Source: an uncultured Variovorax sp. (GTDB lineage Bacteria > Pseudomonadota > Gammaproteobacteria > Burkholderiales > Burkholderiaceae_C). Taken from it: a stretch of 12,578 nucleotides of DNA. The notes beneath the pieces were generated by a model. That model searched no databases. It saw nothing but the letters and a program-made list of their open reading frames with translations, and was not told where the DNA came from. Shown here in pieces: positions 6,205-12,578 of the stretch. Location of the stretch: positions 1 to 12,578 of the forward strand of contig CAIQMJ010001143.1 in the NCBI GenBank assembly GCA_903872875.1, written 5' to 3'. Every line of letters begins with the position of its first letter. Position 1 is the stretch's first letter. The position numbers and the translations under genes are program-made.

Positions 6205-7416
6205 ATGAACCCCATGCGTCATGTCTTCAGCGCCGCCGCTGTTGCCGCGCTCGCCACCGCTCTCGTTCCTGCGCATGCGCAGGGCGTGATCAAGATCGGC
6301 GAGATCAACAGCTACAAGGCACAGCCCGCCTTCCTCGAGCCCTACAAGAAGGGCATGGAACTCGCGATCGACGAGATCAACGCCGCCGGCGGCGTCAACG
6401 GCAAGAAGATCGAGCTGATCAGCCGCGACGACAACGCGAACCCCGGCGATGCGGTGCGCGTGGCCGAGGAACTCGTGTCGCGCGAGAAGGTCGACATGCT
6501 CGCGGGCACCTTCCTGTCGAACACCGGCCTGGCCGTGGCCGACTTCGCCAAGCAGAAGAAGTTCTTCTTCCTGGGCGGCGAACCGCTGACCGACAAGATG
6601 ACCTGGCAAGGCGGCAACCAGTACACCTTCCGCCTGCGCCCCGGCACCTACATGCAGGCCGCGATGCTGGTGCCCGAGGCCATCAAGCTGAAGAAGAAGC
6701 GCTGGGCCGTCGTGTACCCCAACTACGAATACGGTCAGTCCGCCGTGGCCGCGTTCAAGACGCTGCTGAAGGCCGCGCAGCCCGACGTCGAGTTCGTCGC
6801 CGAGCAGGCCACGCCGCTGGGCAAGGTCGACGCCGGCAGCGTGGCGCAGGCGCTGGCGGATGCCAAGCCCGACGCCATCTTCAACGTGCTCTTCGGGCCC
6901 GACCTGTCGAAGTTCGTGCGCGAAGGCAACACGCGCGGCCTGTTCAAGGGCATCGAGGTAGTCAGCGTGCTGACCGGTGAACCCGAGTACATGGACCCGC
7001 TGAAGGACGAAGCGCCGAACGGCTGGATCGTGACCGGCTATCCCTGGTACGGCATCACCACGCCTGCGCACCAGGCCTTCAAGAAGGCCTACGAGGACAA
7101 GTTCAAGGACTATCCGCGCCTCGGCTCGATCGTCGGCTACAGCATGATCAAGTCGGCCGCCGCCGGCATCGCCAAGGCCAAGACGACCGACACCGAACAG
7201 CTGGTCGCGGCCTTCAAGGGCCTGCAGGTCGACACGCCGCTGGGCAAGATCACCTACCGTCCGGAAGACCACCAGTCGACCATGGGCGCCTTCGTGGGCC
7301 GCACCAAGAACGACGGTGGCAAGGGCGTGATGGTCGACTACGTCTACCTGGACGGCGCCGACGCGAAGTACCAGCCCAGCGCTGCCGACGTCAAGAAGTC
7401 GCGTTCGACCGACTGA
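6205..7416 (+). CDS. Periplasmic substrate-binding protein of a Liv-type ABC importer (Peripla_BP_6)
   Basis: A 403-residue binding protein that captures the importer's substrate in the periplasm. The first 25 residues are a Sec signal peptide: MNPMRH, a hydrophobic Ala/Val/Leu stretch, then AHA before the probable cleavage at A25/Q26. The mature protein begins VIKIGEINSY and continues with GMELAIDEINAAGGVNGKKI and DDNANPGDAVRVAEELV, the usual opening of branched-chain-amino-acid/amide-type binding proteins. Such proteins bind varied ligands including aromatic acids. Genomic context points to nicotinate, nicotinamide, 6-hydroxynicotinate or a related pyridine, but ligand residues cannot be assigned by eye. 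Located 38 bp after the PF06684 pair and 18 bp before the permease, so it belongs to the same transcription unit. Confidence 0.95.
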   Translation: MNPMRHVFSAAAVAALATALVPAHAQGVIKIGEINSYKAQPAFLEPYKKGMELAIDEINAAGGVNGKKIELISRDDNANPGDAVRVAEELVSREKVDMLAGTFLSNTGLAVADFAKQKKFFFLGGEPLTDKMTWQGGNQYTFRLRPGTYMQAAMLVPEAIKLKKKRWAVVYPNYEYGQSAVAAFKTLLKAAQPDVEFVAEQATPLGKVDAGSVAQALADAKPDAIFNVLFGPDLSKFVREGNTRGLFKGIEVVSVLTGEPEYMDPLKDEAPNGWIVTGYPWYGITTPAHQAFKKAYEDKFKDYPRLGSIVGYSMIKSAAAGIAKAKTTDTEQLVAAFKGLQVDTPLGKITYRPEDHQSTMGAFVGRTKNDGGKGVMVDYVYLDGADAKYQPSAADVKKSRSTD

Positions 7417-7434
7417 TCGGGACAGAGACGGGTC

Positions 7435-9336
7435 ATGAGCTTTTCCGGTTTCATCGTCCAGCTGCTCAACGGGCTGGCGAGCGCGTCGTCGCTGTTTCTC
7501 GTGGCGGCAGGTCTGTCGCTGATCTTTGGCGTCACGCGGATCGTGAATTTCGCCCATGGCTCGTTCTTCATGGTGGGCATCTACATCGCCTACACCCTGG
7601 TGGACCGCCTCGGCACCGGCGTCGGCTTCTGGCCCGCGCTGGTGCTGGCGGCGCTGGCCGTCGGGGTCCTCGGCGCGCTGATCGAGATGGTGCTGCTGCG
7701 GCGCATCTACAAGGCGCCCGAACTCTTCCAGCTGCTGGCGACCTTCGCGCTGGTGCTGGTCATCAAGGACGCCGTGCTGTGGCTCTGGGGTCCCGATGAA
7801 CTCCTCGGCCCGCGGGCGCCGGGCCTGTCGGGCTCGGTCGCCATCCTGGGCCGTCAATTTCCGGCCTACGACCTCTTCCTGATCGTCGTCGGCCCCGTCG
7901 TGCTGGGCGCGGTGTGGCTGCTGCTCACGCGCACGCGCTTCGGCACGCTGGTGCGCGCTGCCACGCAGGACCGCGAGATGGTCAGCGCGCTGGGCGTGAA
8001 CCAGGCCTGGCTGTTCACGGCGGTGTTCGCGCTGGGCGCGCTGCTCGCCGGCCTCGGCGGCGCGCTGCAGTTGCCGCGCGAGCCCGCCACGCTCGAACTC
8101 GACCTGAACACCATCGGCGCCGCCTTCGTGGTCGTCGTGGTCGGCGGCATGGGCTCGCTGCCCGGTGCCTATGTCGCGGCGCTGCTGATCGCCGAGATCA
8201 AGGCGGTCTGCATCTGGCTCGGCGTGGTCGACATCCTCGGCTACAGCGTGTCCTTCTCCAAACTCACGCTGGTGGTCGACTTCCTCGTGATGGCTGTGGT
8301 GCTGGTGTGGCGTCCATGGGGCCTGTTCGGCCGGCCGCAGGCGCCGAGCCGCTACGTCGGGATGCAGGAAGAGCCGCTGCGCCGTGCCAGCAAGGGCTAC
8401 CTGATCGCCGCCGCCGTGTTCGGCCTGGTGCTGGTGGCGATGCCGCTGCTCACCGCCAGCTCGCCCTACACCACCGTGCTGCTGATCGACCTGCTGATCG
8501 CCGCGCTGTTCGCGGCCAGCCTGCACTTCATCATGGGTCCGGCCGGCATGCATTCGTTCGGCCACGCGGCCTACTTCGGGCTGGGTGCTTACGGCGCCGC
8601 GCTGCTGGTGCGCGCGAGCGGCCTGCCGATGGAGGCGGCGCTGATCGTCGCGCCGCTGGTGGCCGCGATCGGCGCCTTCGTCTATGGCTGGTTCGCGGTG
8701 CGGCTGTCGGGCGTCTACCTGGCGATGCTCACGCTCGCCTTCGCGCAGATCACCTGGGCCATCACCTACCAATGGGACAGCTTCACCGGCGGCAGCAACG
8801 GCTTGACCGGCGTGTGGCCGGCCGGATGGCTGTCCGACAAGCGCATCTACTACTGGGTCACGCTGCTGCTCGTGGGCGGCGGCGTGCTGTGGCTGCGCCG
8901 CGTGCTGTTCTCGCCCTTCGGCTATGCGTTGCGCGCCGGCCGCGATTCGGTGCTGCGCGCCGACGCGATCGGCATCGACGTGAAGCGCATGCAATGGGCT
9001 GCGTTCGTGATCGCCGGCGCGGCGGCCGGCCTGGCCGGTTCTCTCTATGCGTTTTCCAAGGGCAGCATCTCGCCGGAGACCATGAGTGTCGGCAAGTCGG
9101 TCGACGGCTTGGTGATGGTGCTGCTCGGCGGCATCCAGACGCTGGCCGGCCCGGTCGTCGGCGCCGTCACCTTCACCTGGCTGCACGACACCGTGGCGCG
9201 CAACACCGACTACTGGCGCGCGATGCTCGGCGCCATCATCCTGATCCTGGTGTTGCTCTTCCCGCAGGGCATCGCGGGCTTCGCAAAGCAACTGTTCGAC
9301 CGCCTGCGCGGCGAGGCGAGAGAGGGCAAGGCATGA
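7435..9336 (+). CDS. Fused LivH-LivM permease of a Liv-type ABC importer
   Basis: A 633-residue inner-membrane protein that combines both permease halves of a branched-chain-type ABC importer. Residues 1 to about 300 are LivH-like: SLIFGVTRIVNFAHGSFFMV (28-47) and the cytoplasmic ATPase-contact loop TQDREMVSALGVN (177-189). A short polar linker follows (about 300-320). The remainder is LivM-like: MGPAGMHSFGHAAYFGLGAY (367-386) and the contact loop AGRDSVLRADAIGID (501-515). Many hydrophobic segments are evident in both halves. In most clusters these are two separate genes of about 290-330 residues each, but LivHM fusions are known. The stop overlaps the livG start (ATGA at 9333-9336). Substrate is inferred from context only. 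Confidence 0.95.
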   Translation: MSFSGFIVQLLNGLASASSLFLVAAGLSLIFGVTRIVNFAHGSFFMVGIYIAYTLVDRLGTGVGFWPALVLAALAVGVLGALIEMVLLRRIYKAPELFQLLATFALVLVIKDAVLWLWGPDELLGPRAPGLSGSVAILGRQFPAYDLFLIVVGPVVLGAVWLLLTRTRFGTLVRAATQDREMVSALGVNQAWLFTAVFALGALLAGLGGALQLPREPATLELDLNTIGAAFVVVVVGGMGSLPGAYVAALLIAEIKAVCIWLGVVDILGYSVSFSKLTLVVDFLVMAVVLVWRPWGLFGRPQAPSRYVGMQEEPLRRASKGYLIAAAVFGLVLVAMPLLTASSPYTTVLLIDLLIAALFAASLHFIMGPAGMHSFGHAAYFGLGAYGAALLVRASGLPMEAALIVAPLVAAIGAFVYGWFAVRLSGVYLAMLTLAFAQITWAITYQWDSFTGGSNGLTGVWPAGWLSDKRIYYWVTLLLVGGGVLWLRRVLFSPFGYALRAGRDSVLRADAIGIDVKRMQWAAFVIAGAAAGLAGSLYAFSKGSISPETMSVGKSVDGLVMVLLGGIQTLAGPVVGAVTFTWLHDTVARNTDYWRAMLGAIILILVLLFPQGIAGFAKQLFDRLRGEAREGKA

Positions 9337-10187
9337 GCCTCCTGAAAGTCGACAACCTCGGCAAGTCCTTCGGCGGCGTGAAGGCCGTCGACGGCATCAC
9401 CTTCGACCTGGCCGCGGGCGAGCTGCTGGCGCTGATCGGGCCGAACGGCGCCGGCAAGTCCACCACCTTCAACATGGTCAACGGCCAGCTCAAGGCCGAC
9501 CAGGGGTCGATCAAGCTCGACGGCCAGGAACTCGTGGGCCGCAAGCCGCGCGAGATCTGGCGCATGGGCGTTGGCCGGACCTTCCAGATCGCAGAGACCT
9601 TCGCGTCGCTCACGGTGGTCGAGAACGTGCAGATGGCGCTGCTGTCGCACGACGGCAAGCTGTTCTCCACATGGCGTCGCGCGGCCGACCATCGCCGCGA
9701 CGACGCGCTCGCGCTGCTCGACCAGGTCGGCATGAAGGCGCAGGCGGACCGGCCCTGCAGCGTGCTTGCCTATGGCGACGTGAAGCGGGTCGAGCTCGCG
9801 ATCGCGATGGCCAACAGCCCGAAGCTGCTGCTGATGGACGAGCCGACCGCCGGCATGGCGCCGAAGGAACGCAATTCGCTGATGGCGCTGACCAAGGACC
9901 TGGTCGTCCAGCGCGGCATGGCGGTGCTCTTCACCGAGCACAGCATGGACGTGGTCTTCGCATATGCCGACCGCATGATCGTGCTCGCGCGCGGCCGCCT
10001 CATCGCGCAGGGCAAGCCGCTGGAGATCCGCGACCATCCCAAGGTGCAGGAGGTGTACTTCGGCACCGGCGCGACATTTGAAAACCCCCAGGCTGCGCTT
10101 CGCTCCGCCAACCCCCTTGCAGGGGGCAACGCCAGCGGCCCGGCAGAGCCGGTTCCGCGGCATTCCCCGCAGGAAGCTGCACCATGA
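9333..10187 (+). CDS. livG: LivG-type ABC importer ATPase with a repeat-encoded C-terminal tail
   Basis: A 284-residue cytoplasmic ATPase powering the importer. Walker A is GPNGAGKST (36-44), Q-loop GRTFQ (81-85), signature region LAYGDVKR (145-152; LivG proteins normally read LAYG/LSYG), Walker B LLLMDEP (165-171), and switch histidine H203. The normal family end is VQEVYFG (238-244). The remaining about 40 residues (FENPQAALRSANPLAGGN onward) are translated from the dispersed repeat copy B and are unlike any LivG tail I know. Overlaps of 4 bp (ATGA) link it to both the permease and livF, so the extended frame has kept coupling with livF. The tail is probably disordered and harmless, but whether it is produced and tolerated is unproven. 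Confidence 0.95.
   Translation: MSLLKVDNLGKSFGGVKAVDGITFDLAAGELLALIGPNGAGKSTTFNMVNGQLKADQGSIKLDGQELVGRKPREIWRMGVGRTFQIAETFASLTVVENVQMALLSHDGKLFSTWRRAADHRRDDALALLDQVGMKAQADRPCSVLAYGDVKRVELAIAMANSPKLLLMDEPTAGMAPKERNSLMALTKDLVVQRGMAVLFTEHSMDVVFAYADRMIVLARGRLIAQGKPLEIRDHPKVQEVYFGTGATFENPQAALRSANPLAGGNASGPAEPVPRHSPQEAAP
10085..10160. repeat. Dispersed repeat, copy B (inside the 3' end of livG)
   Basis: A 76-bp element homologous to copy A at 3827-3910, with CCCCCAGGCTGCGC, CGCTCCGCCAACCC, GGGGGCAAC, CCAGCGGCCCGGC and AGCCGGTTCCGCGG in the same order. It contains two potential hairpins: CCCCC-TTGCA-GGGGG (10112-10126 region) and CCGGC-AGA-GCCGG near its right end. It is read in frame by livG and encodes most of that protein's extra C-terminal tail. 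Confidence 0.88.
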
Positions 10188-10912
10188 CCGAAACCCTCCT
10201 CGAAGCCAAGGGCCTGTGCGCCTGGTACGGCGCGGCACAGATCCTCTACGACGTCGATCTCGACGTGAAGCGCGGTGAGGTCGTCGCGCTGATGGGCCGC
10301 AACGGCGCCGGCAAATCGACCACGCTGAAGGCGCTGATCGGCATGCTGGCCAAGCGCAAGGGCGCGATCGGCTTCCTGGGCCAGGACATCTCGAAGAGCG
10401 AACCGCACGTGGCGGCGCGGCTCGGGCTGGGCTTCGTGCCCGAGGACCGCCGCGTGTTCACCGACCTCACGGTGATGGAGAACCTCGAGGTCGGCCGCCA
10501 GCCGGCGCGCCAGTGGGCCGACGGCAGTGCGGCGCCGCTGTGGACGCCCGAGCGCCTGTTCAAGCTCTTCCCGAACCTCGGCGAAATGCCGCAGCGCCCC
10601 GGTGGCCGGATGAGTGGCGGCGAGCAGCAGATGCTGACGGTCGCACGCACGCTGATGGGCAACCCCTACCTCGTGCTGCTCGACGAGCCGTCCGAAGGCG
10701 TGGCGCCGGTGATCGTCGAGCAGATGGCCCACATGATCCTGGCGCTGAAGGCGCAGGGCGTGAGCATCCTGCTGTCGGAACAGAACATGCACTTCGCCGA
10801 GCTCGTCTCCGACCGGGCCTACGTGCTCGAGAAGGGCCAGATCCGCTACCAGGCGTCGATGGCCGAACTGGCCGCCAACGACGAAGTCCGGCGTGCCTAT
10901 CTCAGCGTCTGA
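10184..10912 (+). CDS. livF: LivF-type ABC importer ATPase
   Basis: A 242-residue second ATPase of the importer, of normal LivF length. Walker A GRNGAGKST (38-46), Q-loop region FVPEDRRVF (84-92), signature MSGGEQQ (143-149), Walker B LVLLDEP (163-169), and the SEQN segment (198-201) that replaces the usual switch histidine context in LivF proteins. AGGA lies 9 nt upstream of the start, just beyond the dispersed repeat. Its start overlaps the livG stop (ATGA). The stop codon sits inside an 8-bp tandem duplication (10904-10919). Confidence 0.96.
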   Translation: MTETLLEAKGLCAWYGAAQILYDVDLDVKRGEVVALMGRNGAGKSTTLKALIGMLAKRKGAIGFLGQDISKSEPHVAARLGLGFVPEDRRVFTDLTVMENLEVGRQPARQWADGSAAPLWTPERLFKLFPNLGEMPQRPGGRMSGGEQQMLTVARTLMGNPYLVLLDEPSEGVAPVIVEQMAHMILALKAQGVSILLSEQNMHFAELVSDRAYVLEKGQIRYQASMAELAANDEVRRAYLSV

Positions 10913-10936
10913 GCGTCTGATCATTTCAACCAACCC

Positions 10937-10942
10937 GAGGAG
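10937..10942 (+). promoter_or_regulatory. Shine-Dalgarno deciding the nicotinamidase start
   Basis: GAGGAG, 7 nt before ATG 10950. It supports that start, which places a twin-arginine signal directly at the N-terminus, over the in-frame ATG at 10893 inside livF. Confidence 0.85.
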
Positions 10943-10949
10943 CGACACC

Positions 10950-11675
10950 ATGCACATCACGAACCGCAGAGCACTCTTGAAGTCCGCAGCCGCAGCCGGC
11001 CTGGTCGGCGGCCTGGGCGTTTCCGCGCCCCTGTTCGCCGCCAGCCCGATCAAGCCCAGCGCCAAGTCGGCGCTGATCGTGGTCGACGTGCAGAACTGCT
11101 TCATCGAAGGCGGCACGCTGGCCGTGAAGGGCGGCGGCGAGGTGGTGCCGGTGATCAACAAGCTCGCGGGCTCGTTCGAGAACATCGTGGTCACGCAGGA
11201 TTGGCACACCGCCGGCCATGCGTCCTTCGCGAGCACCTACTCGGGCAAGAAGCCCTTCGAGACGACCAAGCTCACCTACGGCACGCAGGTGCTCTGGCCC
11301 GACCACTGCGTGCAGGGCACCGAGGACGCCGCGGTCGCCAAGGACCTGAAGCTGCCGACCGCGCAGCTCATCATCCGCAAGGGCTTCCACAAGGAGATGG
11401 ACAGCTATTCGGCCTTCGAGGAAGCAGACCACAAGACGGCCACCGGCCTGGGCGGCTACCTGAAGCAGCGCGGCATCAAGACGGTGTTCGTCACCGGCCT
11501 GGCGACCGACTTCTGCGTGGCCTGGACCGCGATGGATGCGCGCAAGGCGGGCTTCGAGGTCTACGTGATCGAAGATGCGACGCGCGGCATCGACCTGAAC
11601 GGCTCGCTCGCGGCTGCCTGGAAGCAGATGACGGCCAAGGGCGTCAAGCGCATTCAATCCACTGACATCGGATGA
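10950..11675 (+). CDS. pncA: Nicotinamidase-like isochorismatase-fold hydrolase with a Tat signal
   Basis: Predicted to hydrolyse nicotinamide to nicotinate and ammonia, feeding the pathway. The 241-residue protein has the nicotinamidase catalytic set: aspartate D46 in VVDVQNCF, lysine K144 in IIRKGF, cysteine C189 in GLATDFCVAWTA. Metal ligands probably include D84, H86 and H90 in TQDWHTAGHASF, and the WPDHCVQGTE segment (116-124) is typical of the family. The first about 31 residues are a twin-arginine signal: TNRRALLK (4-11), a hydrophobic core, and SAPLFA-ASP as probable cleavage area. That predicts a folded, metal-loaded periplasmic enzyme, whereas classical PncA is cytoplasmic. With the importer just upstream, periplasmic conversion followed by nicotinate uptake is a plausible scheme (inference). 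A different amidase substrate in this fold remains possible. Confidence 0.9.
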   Translation: MHITNRRALLKSAAAAGLVGGLGVSAPLFAASPIKPSAKSALIVVDVQNCFIEGGTLAVKGGGEVVPVINKLAGSFENIVVTQDWHTAGHASFASTYSGKKPFETTKLTYGTQVLWPDHCVQGTEDAAVAKDLKLPTAQLIIRKGFHKEMDSYSAFEEADHKTATGLGGYLKQRGIKTVFVTGLATDFCVAWTAMDARKAGFEVYVIEDATRGIDLNGSLAAAWKQMTAKGVKRIQSTDIG

Positions 11676-11716
11676 ACCACCGCGCTGCACGCACTGCGCG
11701 TGAGTGATCGACCGCC

Positions 11717-12202
11717 ATGCCCTTGTCCCTCCGCGTCAACGCCCGTCCGGTGGACGTCGACGTCCCGCGCGAAACCTCGCTGCTCCATCTGCTGCGCAAC
11801 GACCTCGGCCTGAACGGGCCGAAGTACGGCTGCGGCCTGGGCCAGTGCGGCGCGTGCACGGTGTGGGTCGACGGCGTGGCGGCGCGCTCGTGCGTGATTC
11901 CGGCGCACGGCGTTGCCGGGCGTGAGGTCACGACGCTCGAAGGCCTGGGCTCGCGTGGCTGCTGGCATCCGGTGCAGCAGGCCTTCGAGGACGCCCAGGC
12001 CGCACAGTGCGGCTACTGCCTGAACGGCATGGTGATGCAGGCCGCGGCGCTGCTGGCGCGCGAGCCCAACCCGAGCGAGGCGCGCATCCGCAGCGAACTC
12101 TCCGGCAACCTCTGCCGCTGCGGCACGCATGTCGAGATCCTCGACGCGGTGCAGCGCGCGGCCGCGCGGCTGGTGCAACCGATCGAAGGCGCAGCGTCTT
12201 GA
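11717..12202 (+). CDS. [2Fe-2S] subunit of a molybdenum hydroxylase (NicA-like)
   Basis: A 161-residue electron-transfer subunit of a xanthine-oxidase-family enzyme. Eight cysteines form the two expected clusters: plant-ferredoxin type C39-x4-C44-x2-C47-x11-C59, and the helical domain C98-x2-C101 with C133-x-C135 in GNLCRCGTH. Length and organisation match small subunits of the IorA/NicA group, which pair with a molybdopterin subunit and pass electrons onward to cytochromes rather than to an FAD subunit. Context suggests nicotinate 6-hydroxylation. This differs from the FAD-containing NdhFSLM of E. barkeri. No FAD subunit is visible here, though one could lie beyond the window. No good Shine-Dalgarno is seen at 11717. 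The stop overlaps the next gene's start. Confidence 0.93.
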   Translation: MPLSLRVNARPVDVDVPRETSLLHLLRNDLGLNGPKYGCGLGQCGACTVWVDGVAARSCVIPAHGVAGREVTTLEGLGSRGCWHPVQQAFEDAQAAQCGYCLNGMVMQAAALLAREPNPSEARIRSELSGNLCRCGTHVEILDAVQRAAARLVQPIEGAAS

Positions 12203-12578
12203 CGCGCCGCGCGGACCAGCCGACCACACGCGCCGAATTCCTCGCGGCCGACGGCGTGCTGCTGGTCGTGCGGCCGCCGCCGCCCGCACCACCGCCGGCG
12301 CAGGGCCAGCCCAAGCTGATCACCAGCAATCCGCTCGAAGGCGACGAGATCCTGCTGGCCGTCTGGGACGACGGCAGCGCCTCGGCGCTGAACGGCCACG
12401 TCGATCTGGGCACCGGCATCCAGACCGCGCTGGCGCAGGTCGTGGCCGAGGAACTCGATCTCGGCCTGCCGTGCGTGCGCATGATGCTCGGCGACACCGC
12501 GCGCGCGCCCAACCAGGGCGCGACCATCGCGAGCACCTCGCTGCAGATCCATGCGCAGCCGCTCAGGCTCGCGGCAGC
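12199..12578 (+). CDS. Molybdopterin-binding subunit of a nicotinate-dehydrogenase-like enzyme (NicB/IorB-like), N-terminal part
   Basis: The catalytic molybdenum subunit, cut off by the window edge after 126 codons. I place the start at TTG 12199, giving a 4-bp TTGA overlap with the previous stop and retaining RAEFLAADGVLLVV, which I recall as a usual N-terminus in this group. A GTG at 12256 is the alternative. A Pro-rich linker (about 26-33) leads into a molybdopterin-binding segment: GHVDLGTGIQTALAQVVAEE (66-85) and MMLGDTARAPNQGAT (95-109). The protein enters the cofactor-binding domain without the long hammerhead domain seen in classical xanthine dehydrogenases, as in IorB/NicB-type subunits. 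Substrate specificity and any C-terminal cytochrome domains cannot be judged here. Confidence 0.88.
   Translation, partial: MTRRADQPTTRAEFLAADGVLLVVRPPPPAPPPAQGQPKLITSNPLEGDEILLAVWDDGSASALNGHVDLGTGIQTALAQVVAEELDLGLPCVRMMLGDTARAPNQGATIASTSLQIHAQPLRLAA

Noticed and set aside
6142..9291. A 1049-codon open frame on the minus strand, opposite the binding-protein and permease genes
   Set aside because: The plus-strand genes have clear domains and ribosome sites. The antisense frame is His/Arg/Gln-rich with no recognisable domain, as expected from GC-rich codon bias.

Overview
The window comes from a GC-rich proteobacterium, most likely a member of the Burkholderiales (Comamonadaceae, Variovorax-like). 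I judge this from codon bias, Liv-type ABC gene arrangement and a short dispersed intergenic repeat of a kind I associate with that group. The taxonomic call is an inference. It holds 14 protein genes and almost no non-coding DNA. I saw no RNA genes, CRISPR arrays or insertion sequences.

The left arm (1-1923) runs leftward as one block: a bacterial-type ferredoxin-NADP reductase, a TetR-family regulator whose start codon abuts the reductase stop, and the first 146 codons of enamidase, whose start overlaps the regulator's end by 55 bp. A divergent control region (1924-2171) carries a perfect 8+8 bp inverted repeat, a candidate TetR operator. The right arm (2172-12578) is one co-directional block: 6-hydroxynicotinate reductase; a UPF0280/ApbE-superfamily protein; two tandem paralogues of the PF06684 'amino acid synthesis' family; a complete Liv-type ABC importer (binding protein, fused LivH-LivM permease, two ATPases); a Tat-exported nicotinamidase-like hydrolase; a [2Fe-2S] subunit; and the first 126 codons of a molybdopterin subunit of a nicotinate-dehydrogenase-like enzyme.

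Taken together the genes describe a reductive nicotinate pathway: nicotinamide to nicotinate (nicotinamidase), to 6-hydroxynicotinate (molybdenum hydroxylase), to 1,4,5,6-tetrahydro-6-oxonicotinate (6-hydroxynicotinate reductase), to 2-formylglutarate plus ammonia (enamidase). The last two enzymes are known from the nicotinate fermentation of Eubacterium barkeri, and homologues of its first three enzymes have been noted in Proteobacteria. Here they sit with an NADPH-ferredoxin reductase that could supply low-potential electrons, a dedicated importer, and several genes with no established role in the pathway.

The most interesting leads are: (1) the UPF0280/ApbE-like protein as the possible installer of the covalent flavin reported in E. 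barkeri 6-hydroxynicotinate reductase; (2) the unexplained pair of PF06684 proteins; (3) an exported nicotinamidase; (4) a dispersed structured repeat that sits once in the hnr/UPF0280 gap and once inside the livG reading frame, giving that ATPase an extra tail.
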